Source: Treponema sp.
GTDB lineage: Bacteria > Spirochaetota > Spirochaetia > Treponematales > Treponemataceae
Assembly: GCA_024681195.1 (NCBI GenBank)
Contig: JAILBH010000143.1
Coordinates: 1 to 50,096 of the forward strand
DNA: 50,096 nucleotides
Direction of reading: 5' to 3'
The notes beneath the pieces were generated by a model. The model made no database searches. It was not told the DNA's origin and saw only the letters and a list, made by a program, of their open reading frames with translations. The stretch's first letter is position 1; the number at the start of each line of letters is the position of its first letter. The translations under genes were made by a program, and so were the position numbers. Of the stretch, positions 15,196-24,387 are shown piece by piece.

Positions 15196-16344
15196 ATGGC
15201 ACAAATCATACCTATTGCAAGTGGAAAGGGTGGTGTTGGAAAAAGCCTTCTTTCTGCCAATTTAGCTATCGCATTGGGACAACAGGGCAAACGCGTTGTT
15301 CTTGTAGACCTGGACTTGGGAGCTTCAAACCTTCATCTGGTTATAGGACAACATCCGGGCGCTGCAAGTCTTGGTTCCTGGTTTACCGAAAAAACCATGT
15401 TCAAAGACATTATTCTGCCCACAGATTATCAAAACGTAAGCTTTGTTGCAGGAGACAGTCAGATTCCGGACTTAACTTCTCTTAAGCACACACAAAAAAT
15501 TAAGCTTATCAGAAATCTTAAAAACATTGATACAGACTATCTCATTCTTGACCTTGGAGCCGGAACTCATCAGTTTATTCTTGATATGTTCCTGCTTTCT
15601 CCACAGGGAATTGTAGTTTCGGCACCGGCTGTAACAGCAACTCTTAACGGATATCTCTTCCTCAAAAATGCTGTTTTCCGCCTGCTCTACACTACATTCA
15701 AAAGAAATACACCTGGCCGCCAGCTTCTGGATAACCTCAAAAAAGATTCTGCTTCCATGCAAAAGCTTTATATTCCACAGCTGGTACAGGCTCTGGCAAA
15801 GGCAGATCCAGACACAACTCAGCTTTTCATCAATCGTATGCAGCAGTTCCGCCCTCGCCTTGTAATGAATATGATCGAAAATCCTGCAGATGCTTCTAAG
15901 GCACAAAGAATCAAAACCTCCTGCAATCAGTATCTTGGTCTTGATATAGACTTCCTTGGCCTTATGTACCGCGACATGCTTCAGGATAAAGCACTTTCTT
16001 CGCAGCTGCCGCTTGTTGTTTATAAGCCGCAGTCGGTTCTTGGACAGGCAATCTACAGAATTGCAGACAAGGTTATAGAAACACCCCCACGCTTCTTTGA
16101 TGATGACTTTGATCCGGAACACTTTAATGCAGATACCTTTAACAATGCAGAAGAAGAAGCAAATTCAGACTACGACTTTAAGCTTTCGGGTATTGAAGAC
16201 CTTGTTGGTGGCGGAGAGCTTACAATCGGCGAGCTTGCAGAAATGATAAAAACTCAGCAGTTTGATTTAATTCAGCTCAAAAAGGAAAATCAGCTTCTTA
16301 AATCCAAGCTTGTTAAAGCCGTTCAGCAGGGTTTTAAAATTTAG
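15196..16344 (+). CDS. MinD/FlhG-family P-loop ATPase
   Basis: The gene encodes 382 residues. The deviant Walker A motif SGKGGVGKSLLSANLAIALG (8-27) and DLDLGASNLH (Walker A' region), then DYLILDLGAG (Walker B), define a MinD/ParA/FlhG ATPase. This subgroup acts on membranes to place division sites or flagella. Residues about 285-382 form an extension not found in short MinD proteins: an acidic stretch (DDDFDPEHF, EEEANSDYD) and a C-terminal coiled coil (IQLKKENQLLKSKLVKAV). No minC, minE or flagellar gene is nearby, so the precise role is open. It heads a six-gene plus-strand run; lgt starts nine bases after its stop. Confidence 0.87.
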   Translation: MAQIIPIASGKGGVGKSLLSANLAIALGQQGKRVVLVDLDLGASNLHLVIGQHPGAASLGSWFTEKTMFKDIILPTDYQNVSFVAGDSQIPDLTSLKHTQKIKLIRNLKNIDTDYLILDLGAGTHQFILDMFLLSPQGIVVSAPAVTATLNGYLFLKNAVFRLLYTTFKRNTPGRQLLDNLKKDSASMQKLYIPQLVQALAKADPDTTQLFINRMQQFRPRLVMNMIENPADASKAQRIKTSCNQYLGLDIDFLGLMYRDMLQDKALSSQLPLVVYKPQSVLGQAIYRIADKVIETPPRFFDDDFDPEHFNADTFNNAEEEANSDYDFKLSGIEDLVGGGELTIGELAEMIKTQQFDLIQLKKENQLLKSKLVKAVQQGFKI

Positions 16345-16352
16345 AGGTTCAA

Positions 16353-17348
16353 ATGTTCTTATATGTAAATTTCCCGTCCTGGATCCATCCTCAGATTTTT
16401 CCAGGCGTAAGATTTCTTGGTCTTTTGCGCTGGTATGGGCTCATGTATGTGTTTGCTTTTACCACAGCATATTTTTTACTCAAGAAGGTTGCCAAAGAAG
16501 GCATGCTCAATGGCCTTAAAACCGACGGCAAAAAATATACAATCAATGAAGATGATTTATACAGCTTTTTGGGAACAGGCATTCTCTTTCTCCTTCTGGG
16601 AGCAAGAATTGGTTCAACTTTAATTTATGACAGATCGGGGCTTTATCTTCATAAACCCTGGTATATTTTTATTCCTTTTGATGAACAGGGAAACTACACC
16701 GGCTTTGCAGGAATGTCCTATCACGGAGGCTTTATTGGCGGACTCATAGGCATGATTGTATGGTGCAAAAGACACAAACAGCCTGTAATGCGCTGGATAG
16801 ATGCAATGGTCTGCTGTATTCCTCTTGGCTTTACCTTTGGAAGAATCGGAAACTTTTTGAACGGTGAACTTTTTGGACGAGTTACAACCGCTCCAATTGG
16901 AATGGTTTTCCCTGATGCAGAACGCTTTTCTTCATCCCTTCAATGGGTTCAGGATATGGCTGCAAAAATCGGAATGGACATTTCAGGAATGCGGCTTGTT
17001 AATCTTCCACGACATCCGAGTCAGCTTTATGAAGCTCTCTTTGAAGGAATTATTCTCTGGTTAATTATCTGGTTTATACGCAAGCACAAAAAGTTTGACG
17101 GACTTCTTGGAAGCATTTATACAATAGGCTACGGAACCTTCCGTTTCTTTATTGAATACTTCCGCGAACCCGACGAGGATATCGGCTTTGTACTTGGTGA
17201 TAAAACTGCAAATATTTACGAAAATGCATCCTTAACCAATTTATCTACAGGGCAGATTTTATGTTTCCTTATGATAGTTGGCGGAATTTTGCTTGGGGTT
17301 GGCTGCTATATTTTCCACAAGAAAAAGTCAAATTCTGCCGATAATTAA
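16353..17348 (+). CDS. lgt: Prolipoprotein diacylglyceryl transferase
   Basis: Lgt moves a diacylglyceryl group from phosphatidylglycerol to the lipobox Cys of prolipoproteins, on the membrane. The 331 residues begin with the family LRWYGLMYVFAF region, then GARIGSTLIYD, SYHGGFIGGLIG (the HGG motif with the essential His), GRIGNFLNGELFGR with the key Arg, and HPSQLYEALFEG, followed by a C-terminal FFIEYFREPDEDIG. About seven membrane segments are present. An agaggt ribosome site lies just upstream. It is the enzyme needed for the several lipoproteins in this window. Confidence 0.96.
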   Translation: MFLYVNFPSWIHPQIFPGVRFLGLLRWYGLMYVFAFTTAYFLLKKVAKEGMLNGLKTDGKKYTINEDDLYSFLGTGILFLLLGARIGSTLIYDRSGLYLHKPWYIFIPFDEQGNYTGFAGMSYHGGFIGGLIGMIVWCKRHKQPVMRWIDAMVCCIPLGFTFGRIGNFLNGELFGRVTTAPIGMVFPDAERFSSSLQWVQDMAAKIGMDISGMRLVNLPRHPSQLYEALFEGIILWLIIWFIRKHKKFDGLLGSIYTIGYGTFRFFIEYFREPDEDIGFVLGDKTANIYENASLTNLSTGQILCFLMIVGGILLGVGCYIFHKKKSNSADN

Positions 17349-17360
17349 GTGAGGTGTTTT

Positions 17361-18233
17361 ATGAAAAAAACCAGCAAATCACTCATTCTTTTTTCTATGG
17401 CTATGGCCCTTTTATCTGTAACTATGCTCAGCGCATGTAAAATGAATGTTACAGATAACAAATTTCTTACAAGACCTGATGTTGAAATTTATGGAAACTC
17501 AATTGTTCTTCATGGTTCATATGTAAACTCAAGTACTGAATATATCAACGTTTACCGTCAGGACGTTACCGAATCTAAAGATTCCGAAATTTTTAGAATT
17601 GGCGTAATCTTCCCAAAAGGTTTTAACAAAGAAAACCAAACCTTTTCTTTTTATGATGAAAACATCTACTACGGAAAAAAATACCGCTACTATGTTCGTT
17701 TTGTAGAAAAAGAAGGCGAAAAAAACAGAACTGACTGGTCAGAAGAAATTCAAAATACTTCTGATACATTGCATACTACCGCAGATGGAAGCTATGGTTA
17801 TTCAGTAGGGGACGGAGCTTATATTTATAATCCTACAACCTTTACCCTTACAACTACCGCAAGCTTTACTCCTACAAGCCTTATTGCAAATTATTCAACT
17901 AATTACAAACCGGCCCTTATTTTTAAGGCTAATGATGTAACTCAAGCCTACGAAATTGAAGACCTTCAGAGTATTTCTTTAAAAGAACTTCTTCCTCAGT
18001 CTTTCTATTTTGCAGATATTTCTCTTCTTGGAATTGTTGGTCAGCAAAAAGTCTATGCCGAAGCAAAAGAAGGTGAAGAACCAGAATTAAAATATATTAT
18101 CTGGACACCATTAACTGCCATAAAGGTAAAGAACAGTACCGGAAACGAACTTAACACCTTCCGTATTGAACCGCAATATGGTGAATCTGGTTTTGACTAT
18201 AGCATAGATAGCGACAACGAAAAAACCAACTGA
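17361..18233 (+). CDS. Lipoprotein with possible fibronectin-III-like fold
   Basis: The ATG at 17361 (290 residues) follows a gaggtg ribosome site; a GTG at 17349 is in frame but would lie before that site. The signal MKKTSKSLILFSMAMALLSV ends at a lipobox LSAC with lipidated Cys near residue 26. The region 45-145 contains YGNSIVLHGSYVNS, YINVYRQD and KKYRYYVRFVEKEG, the strand pattern of an immunoglobulin or fibronectin-III fold. The rest is strand-rich with no recognised motif. It starts right after lgt and is followed 20 bases later by the methyltransferase gene. Function is unknown. Confidence 0.75.
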   Translation: MKKTSKSLILFSMAMALLSVTMLSACKMNVTDNKFLTRPDVEIYGNSIVLHGSYVNSSTEYINVYRQDVTESKDSEIFRIGVIFPKGFNKENQTFSFYDENIYYGKKYRYYVRFVEKEGEKNRTDWSEEIQNTSDTLHTTADGSYGYSVGDGAYIYNPTTFTLTTTASFTPTSLIANYSTNYKPALIFKANDVTQAYEIEDLQSISLKELLPQSFYFADISLLGIVGQQKVYAEAKEGEEPELKYIIWTPLTAIKVKNSTGNELNTFRIEPQYGESGFDYSIDSDNEKTN

Positions 18234-18253
18234 CAGGAGCAAAAACAACTGTA

Positions 18254-19414
18254 ATGAATACTTTAGTCGCACTCTGTGCCGTAGGAGCCGAAAAAATCCT
18301 CGGTAATGAAATTAAACATCTTGGCTATAAACTTATCTCTAACGCTCCTGGACGCGTAAGTTTTTCTGGAGATGATGACTCTCTTTTCCGCACAAATTTG
18401 TGCCTGCGTACAGCAGACCGCGTTTATTTACAGCTTGCAAAGTATTCCGCTTACAATTTTGATGAACTTTATGATGGAGTTTACAATATCAGCTGGCAGG
18501 ATTTTTTGAATAAAGACAGCCGCGTTGTTGTAGACAAAGTCAGAACTTATAAATCAAAGCTTAATTCCGAGCATTCAATCCAGGGTATGGTCCACAAAGC
18601 CATTTATTCCAAATGTGGTGATGTCTGGCACATGAATACTATGCCCGAAAGCGGGGAACAAAGCGATGTACGTGTTTACATTGATGAAAATGAAGCTCTG
18701 ATCCTTCTTGATTTATCGGGGCTCCCGCTTCACAAACGAGGCTACCGCGCCGATGGTGGAGTTGCTCCTTTGCGCGAAACTCTTGCCGCTACCCTGCTTC
18801 AGGAAATGCTTTGGAGACGCAAAACTCCCCTGCACGATCCTTTTTGCGGGTCTGGAACTATTGCTATAGAAGCAACGCTTTACGCCTTTAATGTTGCACC
18901 AGGTTTTGGAAGACGCTTTGCACTCGAAAACCTGCCTTTTTACAATAAAGAAAAAGCAGATAAAATCCGCGAACAGGAAGCTTCCCAGATACGCACCGAC
19001 GTAGAAGTTAGAATTACAGGCTCAGATATAGATCCTATGGCTGTAGAACGAGCCCGCAAAAACGCAGAATATGCCTGTGTAACAGCAGGACGAGCGCTCA
19101 AATCAATTGGAATAAGCGCACATATTCCGCGTCCGGATTTTGTTCAGTCCGATTTTGCAAATCTTGAAGCACCTTATGAATCCGGTCTTCTTTTATGTAA
19201 TCCACCATATGGCGAACGCCTTGGCGACGAAGAACAGGCTGCAGCTCTTTATAAAAGCATGGGCTCGCTCTGGGACGATTTTCCTGGCTGGGATATTGGT
19301 ATAATAACTTCACACGACAATTTTCTGGAAAATTTTGGTCATAAAACCGGCAGTATAAAAGCCTTAAAGGCCGGAAACCTGGATACAAAGTTTTATATTT
19401 TTAAGAGAGGGTAA
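18254..19414 (+). CDS. THUMP-domain RNA guanine-N2 methyltransferase (RlmL/YpsC type)
   Basis: The gene encodes 386 residues. The N-terminus (MNTLVALCAVGAEKILGNEI) is the ferredoxin-like part, followed by a THUMP domain to about residue 160, including RVVVDKVRTYKSKLNSEHSI. The Rossmann methyltransferase part has HDPFCGSGTIAIEA (motif I), GSDIDPMAVERARKNAE (motif II) and the catalytic LLCNPPYGERLG (motif IV, NPPY). It should modify 23S rRNA at a guanine N2. An aggagc sits 15 bases before the ATG, further than usual. TetR follows one base after its stop. Confidence 0.92.
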   Translation: MNTLVALCAVGAEKILGNEIKHLGYKLISNAPGRVSFSGDDDSLFRTNLCLRTADRVYLQLAKYSAYNFDELYDGVYNISWQDFLNKDSRVVVDKVRTYKSKLNSEHSIQGMVHKAIYSKCGDVWHMNTMPESGEQSDVRVYIDENEALILLDLSGLPLHKRGYRADGGVAPLRETLAATLLQEMLWRRKTPLHDPFCGSGTIAIEATLYAFNVAPGFGRRFALENLPFYNKEKADKIREQEASQIRTDVEVRITGSDIDPMAVERARKNAEYACVTAGRALKSIGISAHIPRPDFVQSDFANLEAPYESGLLLCNPPYGERLGDEEQAAALYKSMGSLWDDFPGWDIGIITSHDNFLENFGHKTGSIKALKAGNLDTKFYIFKRG

Positions 19415-19415
19415 T

Positions 19416-20012
19416 ATGGCAATTGTAGTAGAACATGATAAAAGACGTCACGAGATTCTGGAGCGTTCGCTGGATGTATTTGCAACAGAAGGCTATGAGG
19501 ATACAACCTTCCAGAAAATTGCAGATTCCTGCGGAGTAACACGAACAACTCTCTACATTTATTTTGATAATAAAAAAGACATTTTTATTGGAAGCCTTAA
19601 ACAGATTCTCATAGCAATGGAACTGGATTTGAATGCCATTATTGATGATGAATCCTTAAGTGCGCACGATGCACTTTTCAAAATGATAAATCTCATTATT
19701 GATTATTGTGAACAGAATCTTAAGCTGTTCAATGTTCTTCACGCATATCTTTTGCAGCTCAAAAAAGCTCACGAAAATCCAAGCGAAAAAATTAACCGTA
19801 GAATAATTCGTCTGCGCCATCTTTTGAGTACAGTAATTATCCGCGGAATGAAATCTGGCGAATTCAAAAAAGACCTTAACGTTCACTCCGTAGTAGAACT
19901 CATTTACATTCTTGTTGAATCTTCAATTTTCCGCATTGCAGTTCTTGAATCAAAAGATTTGTCGGAAGTAAGAAAAGCAATCGTTCCAGCAATTGATGGG
20001 TTGGTACAATAG
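19416..20012 (+). CDS. TetR/AcrR-family transcriptional regulator
   Basis: The gene encodes 198 residues. The helix-turn-helix lies at about 13-55 (HEILERSLDVFATEGYEDTT, then IADSCGVTRTTLYIYFDNKK), the classic TetR pattern. The C-terminal helical domain is the ligand-binding and dimer part and cannot be matched to a ligand. An agaggg site precedes the ATG. It sits just after the RNA methyltransferase gene and just before glpK, separated from glpK by 49 bases that hold a partial palindromic repeat. It could control the glycerol kinase gene or itself; this is inference. Confidence 0.93.
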   Translation: MAIVVEHDKRRHEILERSLDVFATEGYEDTTFQKIADSCGVTRTTLYIYFDNKKDIFIGSLKQILIAMELDLNAIIDDESLSAHDALFKMINLIIDYCEQNLKLFNVLHAYLLQLKKAHENPSEKINRRIIRLRHLLSTVIIRGMKSGEFKKDLNVHSVVELIYILVESSIFRIAVLESKDLSEVRKAIVPAIDGLVQ

Positions 20013-20015
20013 TTA

Positions 20016-20040
20016 GATTGTCGGGTCAAGCCCGGGAATC
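20016..20040. repeat. Degenerate short palindrome (gtcgggtcaagcccg type)
   Basis: The left arm GATTGTCGGG and right arm CCCGGGAATC form an imperfect inverted repeat around TCAAG. The core is like another widespread bacterial intergenic palindrome. It lies between the TetR gene and glpK and could also act as a weak operator or mRNA hairpin. Confidence 0.5.
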
Positions 20041-20061
20041 TCTTTCCAAAAGGAGTAAACC

Positions 20062-21552
20062 ATGCAAAAATTCATCCTGGCTTTAGACCAGGGCACAACC
20101 TCCAGCCGCGCCGTAGTATTCAACAAAAACGTAGAAAAAATTGCTGTGGCTCAGCGCGAGTTCCAGCAGTATTTTCCAAAACCAGGCTGGGTTGAACATA
20201 ATCCCGAAGACATTTTTATAAGCCAGCTTTCTGTAATGAAAGAAGCCGTTATGAAGGCAGATCTTTCTCCAGACCAGATAGAAGCTGTTGGCATAACCAA
20301 CCAGCGCGAAACAGTAATCCTCTGGGACAAAAACACAGGTAAGCCCGTTTATAACGCAATTGTATGGCAATGCCGCCGAACCGCAAATATGGCAGATAAA
20401 CTCATTTCTGACGGCAAAGGCGAACTTATCAGACAAAAAACCGGTCTTATTCCGGATGCATATTTTTCGGGAACAAAAATTAAATGGATTTTAGAAAACG
20501 TTCCCGGTGTTCGTGAGCGTGCACAGAATGGAGAAATTCTTGCAGGAACTGTAGATACCTGGCTTACCTGGCGCCTGAGCGGAAAAAAGGCTCATGTTAC
20601 AGATTATACAAATGCAAGCCGTACAATGCTTTTTAATATTCATACCCTTGAATGGGATGATGAACTGTTGCAGCTGCTTGATATTCCACGCTGTATTTTA
20701 CCACAGGTAAAAGATTCCAGTGCCATTTATGCCACAACCGATAAAGCAATCTGCGGTTTTGAAGCTCCAATTGCTTCTATGATTGGTGACCAGCAGGCAG
20801 CGCTTTTTGGGCAAGCCTGTTTTAATAAAGGTGATGTAAAATCTACTTACGGAACCGGCTGTTTTATGCTCATGAATACAGGCAGTACTCCGGTTGATTC
20901 TAAACACAAGCTTTTAACTACAATTGCCATTGGAATGAACGGAAAAGTTGAATATGCGCTTGAAGGAAGTGTATTTATTGGCGGTGCGCTTATAAAATGG
21001 CTTCGTGATCAGCTTGGCATTATTAATACCGCAAATGACGTAAATATTCTTGCCCAAAGCGTTCCAGATTCAAATGGTGTAATAATTGTTCCGGCTTTTA
21101 CAGGTCTTGGTGCTCCATACTGGGATTCTTATGCGCGCGGAACAATTGTTGGTCTTACCCGTGGTGCAAACAAAGCTCATATCTGCCGTGCAGCGCTGGA
21201 AGCAATTGCATTCCAGGTAAAAGATGAACTTGATTGTATGAAAGAAGATTCGGGCATAGAAATTGCAAGCCTTAAAGTTGATGGAGGTGCATGCGTAAGT
21301 AACCTTATGATGCAGTTTCAGGCAGATATTTTAAATACAGCCGTTTACCGCCCCGAAAATACAGAAACAACAGTAACAGGGGCAGCGTTCCTTGCAGGTT
21401 TAGCTACAGGCTTCTGGAGCTCCAAAGACGAAATCAAAAAGGTCTGGAAAATTGATGCAATTTTTGAACCAAACATGGATGCAGATACAAGAACGGCACG
21501 CTATAACCAATGGTTGCGTGCCGTTGAAAGATCCAAAAGCTGGAATATTTAA
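20062..21552 (+). CDS. glpK: Glycerol kinase
   Basis: GlpK phosphorylates glycerol to sn-glycerol 3-phosphate. The 496 residues are full length. Motifs: [18 protein letters not shown] at the start, [30 protein letters not shown], the substrate loop [33 protein letters not shown], and the ATPase motif [20 protein letters not shown] strong aaggag site lies before the ATG. glpF and glpD are not present here. Its stop directly abuts the stop of the convergent pheS with no terminator between them. Confidence 0.98.
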   Translation: MQKFILALDQGTTSSRAVVFNKNVEKIAVAQREFQQYFPKPGWVEHNPEDIFISQLSVMKEAVMKADLSPDQIEAVGITNQRETVILWDKNTGKPVYNAIVWQCRRTANMADKLISDGKGELIRQKTGLIPDAYFSGTKIKWILENVPGVRERAQNGEILAGTVDTWLTWRLSGKKAHVTDYTNASRTMLFNIHTLEWDDELLQLLDIPRCILPQVKDSSAIYATTDKAICGFEAPIASMIGDQQAALFGQACFNKGDVKSTYGTGCFMLMNTGSTPVDSKHKLLTTIAIGMNGKVEYALEGSVFIGGALIKWLRDQLGIINTANDVNILAQSVPDSNGVIIVPAFTGLGAPYWDSYARGTIVGLTRGANKAHICRAALEAIAFQVKDELDCMKEDSGIEIASLKVDGGACVSNLMMQFQADILNTAVYRPENTETTVTGAAFLAGLATGFWSSKDEIKKVWKIDAIFEPNMDADTRTARYNQWLRAVERSKSWNI

Positions 21553-23109
21553 TTAGAACTTTGCCTTGCGAAGGCGCACTTTCTCAATATCCTCACAGAA
21601 CAATTCACGCAGGTCATTCAAGCCAAGTGCCATCAATGCCATGCGGTCAATACCAATACCCCAGGCAAGGACAGGACAATCAAGTCCCATGGCCTTTGTA
21701 ACCTCCGGACGGAAAATACCTGAACCACCAAGCTCAAACCATCCCAAAACAGGGTGCTTAATATGCACTTCGATACTAGGTTCTGTGAACGGGAAGTATC
21801 CAGGAACATATTTTACTTCTTCGGCTCCGGCAATTTCGGTAGCAAACATCTTGAGCATTCCTAAAAGGTCGCGAAGAGTTACGTCGTTTCCTGCAATAAT
21901 ACCTTCTGTCTGATAGAAATCACTAAGGTGTGTTGCATCTACCTTATCATAGCGGAAACATCGCGCAATACCAAAATACTTACCAGGAACCTCTGCCTTG
22001 TGCAGCTGGTGTGCCGAAAGAACAGTTCCCTGTGAACGCAAAATAAGGCGGCGTGTAAACTCGTTATCAAAAGTGTAGTTCCATCCACGGCTACCGGTGT
22101 TTCCACCAGTTTCGTGGGCAGCCTTTACGTTGCTCAAATATGGTTCTTCAATAAATTTTGCATGAGTAGGATTTTTAATGCGGTATACATCGTGAATATC
22201 GCGGGCAGCATGGAACTGTGGCATGAACAAAGCATCGCCGTTCCAGAATTCAGTTTCTACAAGCGGACCATCAAACTCCTGAAAGCCTAGTGAACAAAGC
22301 TTGTCCTTTACACTTTCAAGGAACTGTACATAAGGATTTGTACGTCCCGGAATAATTCGTGCAGGTGGAATTGCAATATTGTAACCACGGAAAGTACCGT
22401 TTTTCCAGTCGCCTGATGCAAGCATTTTTGGTGTAATTTCACCAATTTCGTTACCTGTAACACCGGCGTTTTTAAGTGCGTCACGAACCTTTTCAAAGCC
22501 TTCTGCAAGCTTATAGAATACAGTTTCGCGCTCAATCATCTTAAACGGAGCATCTGCAGCACCACGTTTTTTTGCAAGACCTTCCATAGCCGAAGCTTCT
22601 GCAGCACTCAAATCGTCCTTATTCAAAAGACCGCCTTCTGCCGCACAAGCTTTATTAATAAGATCCATTGTGGCTTTAATACGCTCTGGTAGTGCAGCCC
22701 CTGTATATTCAACCTTCTTTTCTTCATTCATCTTAAGAACGCCCTCTTTAACAAGAGGTCCAAAGGCAGAACCTACGTCCTTCTGTTCCAATCCAACGCC
22801 GGCAGCAATTTCTGGCATTGTGTGAGCGCCATTAGCTTTAAGAAAGTTTACCATGCGTTCTTCTACAGTTCCTGTTTTTGCAAGAGCACGGCCCATATCT
22901 GTAATTTCAAAATATGTGTGTGGAGTGCGGCGAATTTCTTTAAGCAGCTCCTTTCCAGAAAGCCATGAAAAAGCCTGGTTGGCGTGGCCTTCCTTATACT
23001 CCAGTTCCTTCTGAAGCTTTTCTGATGTAAGTTCATCCTGTCCTGAATACTTTAATAAAACCTTAATTTCAAGCGGATGGAGATTTTTAATAATGTTCTT
23101 GATATCCAT
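21553..23109 (-). CDS. pheS: Phenylalanyl-tRNA synthetase alpha chain, archaeal-like type
   Basis: The ATG at 23109 (518 residues) follows ggtagacc; the longer in-frame start was rejected because it reads into the terminator hairpin. The N-terminal 180 residues form winged-helix repeats (LHPLEIKVLLKYSG, then HANQAFSWL), as in archaeal and eukaryotic PheS but not the 330-residue bacterial form. The class II core has FWNGDALFMPQFHAARD (motif 1/2 region), RCFRYDKVDATHLSDFYQTE (motif 2) and GWFELGGSGIFRPEVTKAMG, with GIGIDRMAL (motif 3). The archaeal type is known from spirochaetes. pheT is not adjacent in the window. Confidence 0.96.
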   Translation of the reverse strand: MDIKNIIKNLHPLEIKVLLKYSGQDELTSEKLQKELEYKEGHANQAFSWLSGKELLKEIRRTPHTYFEITDMGRALAKTGTVEERMVNFLKANGAHTMPEIAAGVGLEQKDVGSAFGPLVKEGVLKMNEEKKVEYTGAALPERIKATMDLINKACAAEGGLLNKDDLSAAEASAMEGLAKKRGAADAPFKMIERETVFYKLAEGFEKVRDALKNAGVTGNEIGEITPKMLASGDWKNGTFRGYNIAIPPARIIPGRTNPYVQFLESVKDKLCSLGFQEFDGPLVETEFWNGDALFMPQFHAARDIHDVYRIKNPTHAKFIEEPYLSNVKAAHETGGNTGSRGWNYTFDNEFTRRLILRSQGTVLSAHQLHKAEVPGKYFGIARCFRYDKVDATHLSDFYQTEGIIAGNDVTLRDLLGMLKMFATEIAGAEEVKYVPGYFPFTEPSIEVHIKHPVLGWFELGGSGIFRPEVTKAMGLDCPVLAWGIGIDRMALMALGLNDLRELFCEDIEKVRLRKAKF

Positions 23110-23127
23110 TTTAGGTCTACCTTTAAT

Positions 23128-23166
23128 AAAAAATAAAAAACCGGTATGAATCATTCATACCGGTTT
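23128..23166 (-). terminator. Rho-independent terminator of the five-gene run
   Basis: A perfect 13-base-pair stem (23138-23150 with 23154-23166) with a three-base loop is followed on the minus strand by a T-rich tract (TTTTTTATTTTTTATT). It ends the transcript of the genes at 23201-27740. pheS lies just downstream and probably has its own start near the hairpin. Confidence 0.9.
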
Positions 23167-23200
23167 ATATTGTACAATATTTTGGATAATAGGAAAATAC

Positions 23201-23617
23201 CTAACGAACTAATTTTACATGTGACATGTAAATTGCCTTTCGGCGTCCCTTATCATCCTTCTTAAAGCTTTCTTTGTCTTCTTTAAGATATTTGTAAGTA
23301 TTGTACTTGTGCTCTTTACAGAAATCATCAAGACATTCAAGAACTGCATTCATAGCCTGACCGCGTTCATATGTAACGTTCATGCATTCATAATAAATAC
23401 GAAGCTCATCATGCATAGGCATAAATTCAATTCTTACAGATGCAGATGAATCTGTAGAATGAAAATCCTTTGGAATGATAATCTCTGTCTTTAATTTATT
23501 TGCCTCATAGTTTTCTACATCACCATAATCCTCAGATCCGCCATGACCTGTAATTCCCTGTGCAAAAAGTCCTGCACCAAGCATAAGAACAACAGAAATG
23601 ATAAATATCTTCTTCAT
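23201..23617 (-). CDS. Small secreted protein of unknown function
   Basis: The ATG at 23617 (138 residues) is preceded by caggagg; an upstream in-frame start was rejected. MKKIFIISVVLMLGAGLFAQ is a signal peptide with cleavage after AQ-like LFA. The mature protein is acidic early (GGSEDYGDVENYEANK) and basic at the end (KKDDKGRRKAIYMSHVKL). It contains two Cys in the centre (YECMNV and LECLDDFCKEH), one pair of which could form a disulphide. It is the last gene of the run and starts 23 bases after the gene before it. No family recognised. Confidence 0.75.
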   Translation of the reverse strand: MKKIFIISVVLMLGAGLFAQGITGHGGSEDYGDVENYEANKLKTEIIIPKDFHSTDSSASVRIEFMPMHDELRIYYECMNVTYERGQAMNAVLECLDDFCKEHKYNTYKYLKEDKESFKKDDKGRRKAIYMSHVKLVR

Positions 23618-23640
23618 ATTTGCCTCCTGTATCACTCTAA

Positions 23641-24387
23641 TCAAAACTGTGTATACTCTATAATACTACCACATTCTAGAAAAAAATCAAGTTTTATTAC
23701 ATAACGACCTGCGTCAACTCCAATCATAGGTGTTTTTCGCAGTAAAACTGAGCCTGTAATCTCTTTTGGCTTGTTTTTTATGGTATTTCTATAGTATTCA
23801 CGTACTGCATTTTTGAGTGCATCTTCGGCAGCCTGCTTAATTCCTTCAAAACCAAGGCTCATATCACCAAAACCTCGTCCCTGAATAGCCGGATTTTGTA
23901 TTGAAGACCACAAATTATAGGTTTGAACCTCATGAGGAGTGCGTGTATAGTCCACCCAGCAGTTAAAACGATTGTTTTCTATCCAGACAGACGAATATTT
24001 TATATCGAAACCAGCGGTCCCTGAGCTGTTCTTTGCGGTCCCTGAGCTTGTCGAAGGGCCGCACACCGGCGTAACCTCTAAATATTCTTCTACTCCGCGG
24101 CTTTTATCAGACGGAACATACACAAAATTCCAGCCATAAACCAGTCCCTGCATTAAAAATGGTACTATTTCTTTAATTCTTGCAATCGGATAGTCAAAAT
24201 CTCCGGCCTGGGCGTCTTTTTCAGCAGCTTCGGTACCAGGATAGGCGTCTACATCTGCCCAGATTGCAAAACGTATGTGCTCAATTATTGATGGAGTTTG
24301 TGCGTAAAGGAGCCTTGGTGCCAAGCCGGGAGCCAGAAGCACCAGAATGCAGAGAAACAGCTTTACTTTCGATAGTTGTCTTTCCAT
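23641..24387 (-). CDS. Secreted protein of unknown function, carrying an in-frame repeat insertion
   Basis: The gene encodes 248 residues with a signal peptide (VKLFLCILVLLAPGLAPRLL, cut after LYA-Q). The mature part has IRFAIWADVDAYPG, WVDYTRTPHEVQTYNLW and a long C-terminal helix-strand region, unlike any family I can name. Residues about 109-127 (CGPSTSSGTAKNSSGTAGF) are encoded by the palindromic repeat family and hold two copies of SSGTA. The insertion keeps the frame, so the protein should still be made. The start overlaps the rhomboid gene by 25 bases. A role with the rhomboid protease and the next secreted protein is possible but unproven. Confidence 0.75.
   Translation of the reverse strand: MERQLSKVKLFLCILVLLAPGLAPRLLYAQTPSIIEHIRFAIWADVDAYPGTEAAEKDAQAGDFDYPIARIKEIVPFLMQGLVYGWNFVYVPSDKSRGVEEYLEVTPVCGPSTSSGTAKNSSGTAGFDIKYSSVWIENNRFNCWVDYTRTPHEVQTYNLWSSIQNPAIQGRGFGDMSLGFEGIKQAAEDALKNAVREYYRNTIKNKPKEITGSVLLRKTPMIGVDAGRYVIKLDFFLECGSIIEYTQF
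24016..24060. repeat. Repeat insertion inside a gene
   Basis: GCGGTCCCTGAGC occurs twice (ends at 24026 and 24047), with the second copy continuing as TTGTCGAAGGGCC. The same family forms the palindrome at 935-1001. Length fits a multiple of three, and the reading frame of the host gene (minus strand) is kept, giving Ser-Gly-Thr-rich residues. Confidence 0.85.
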
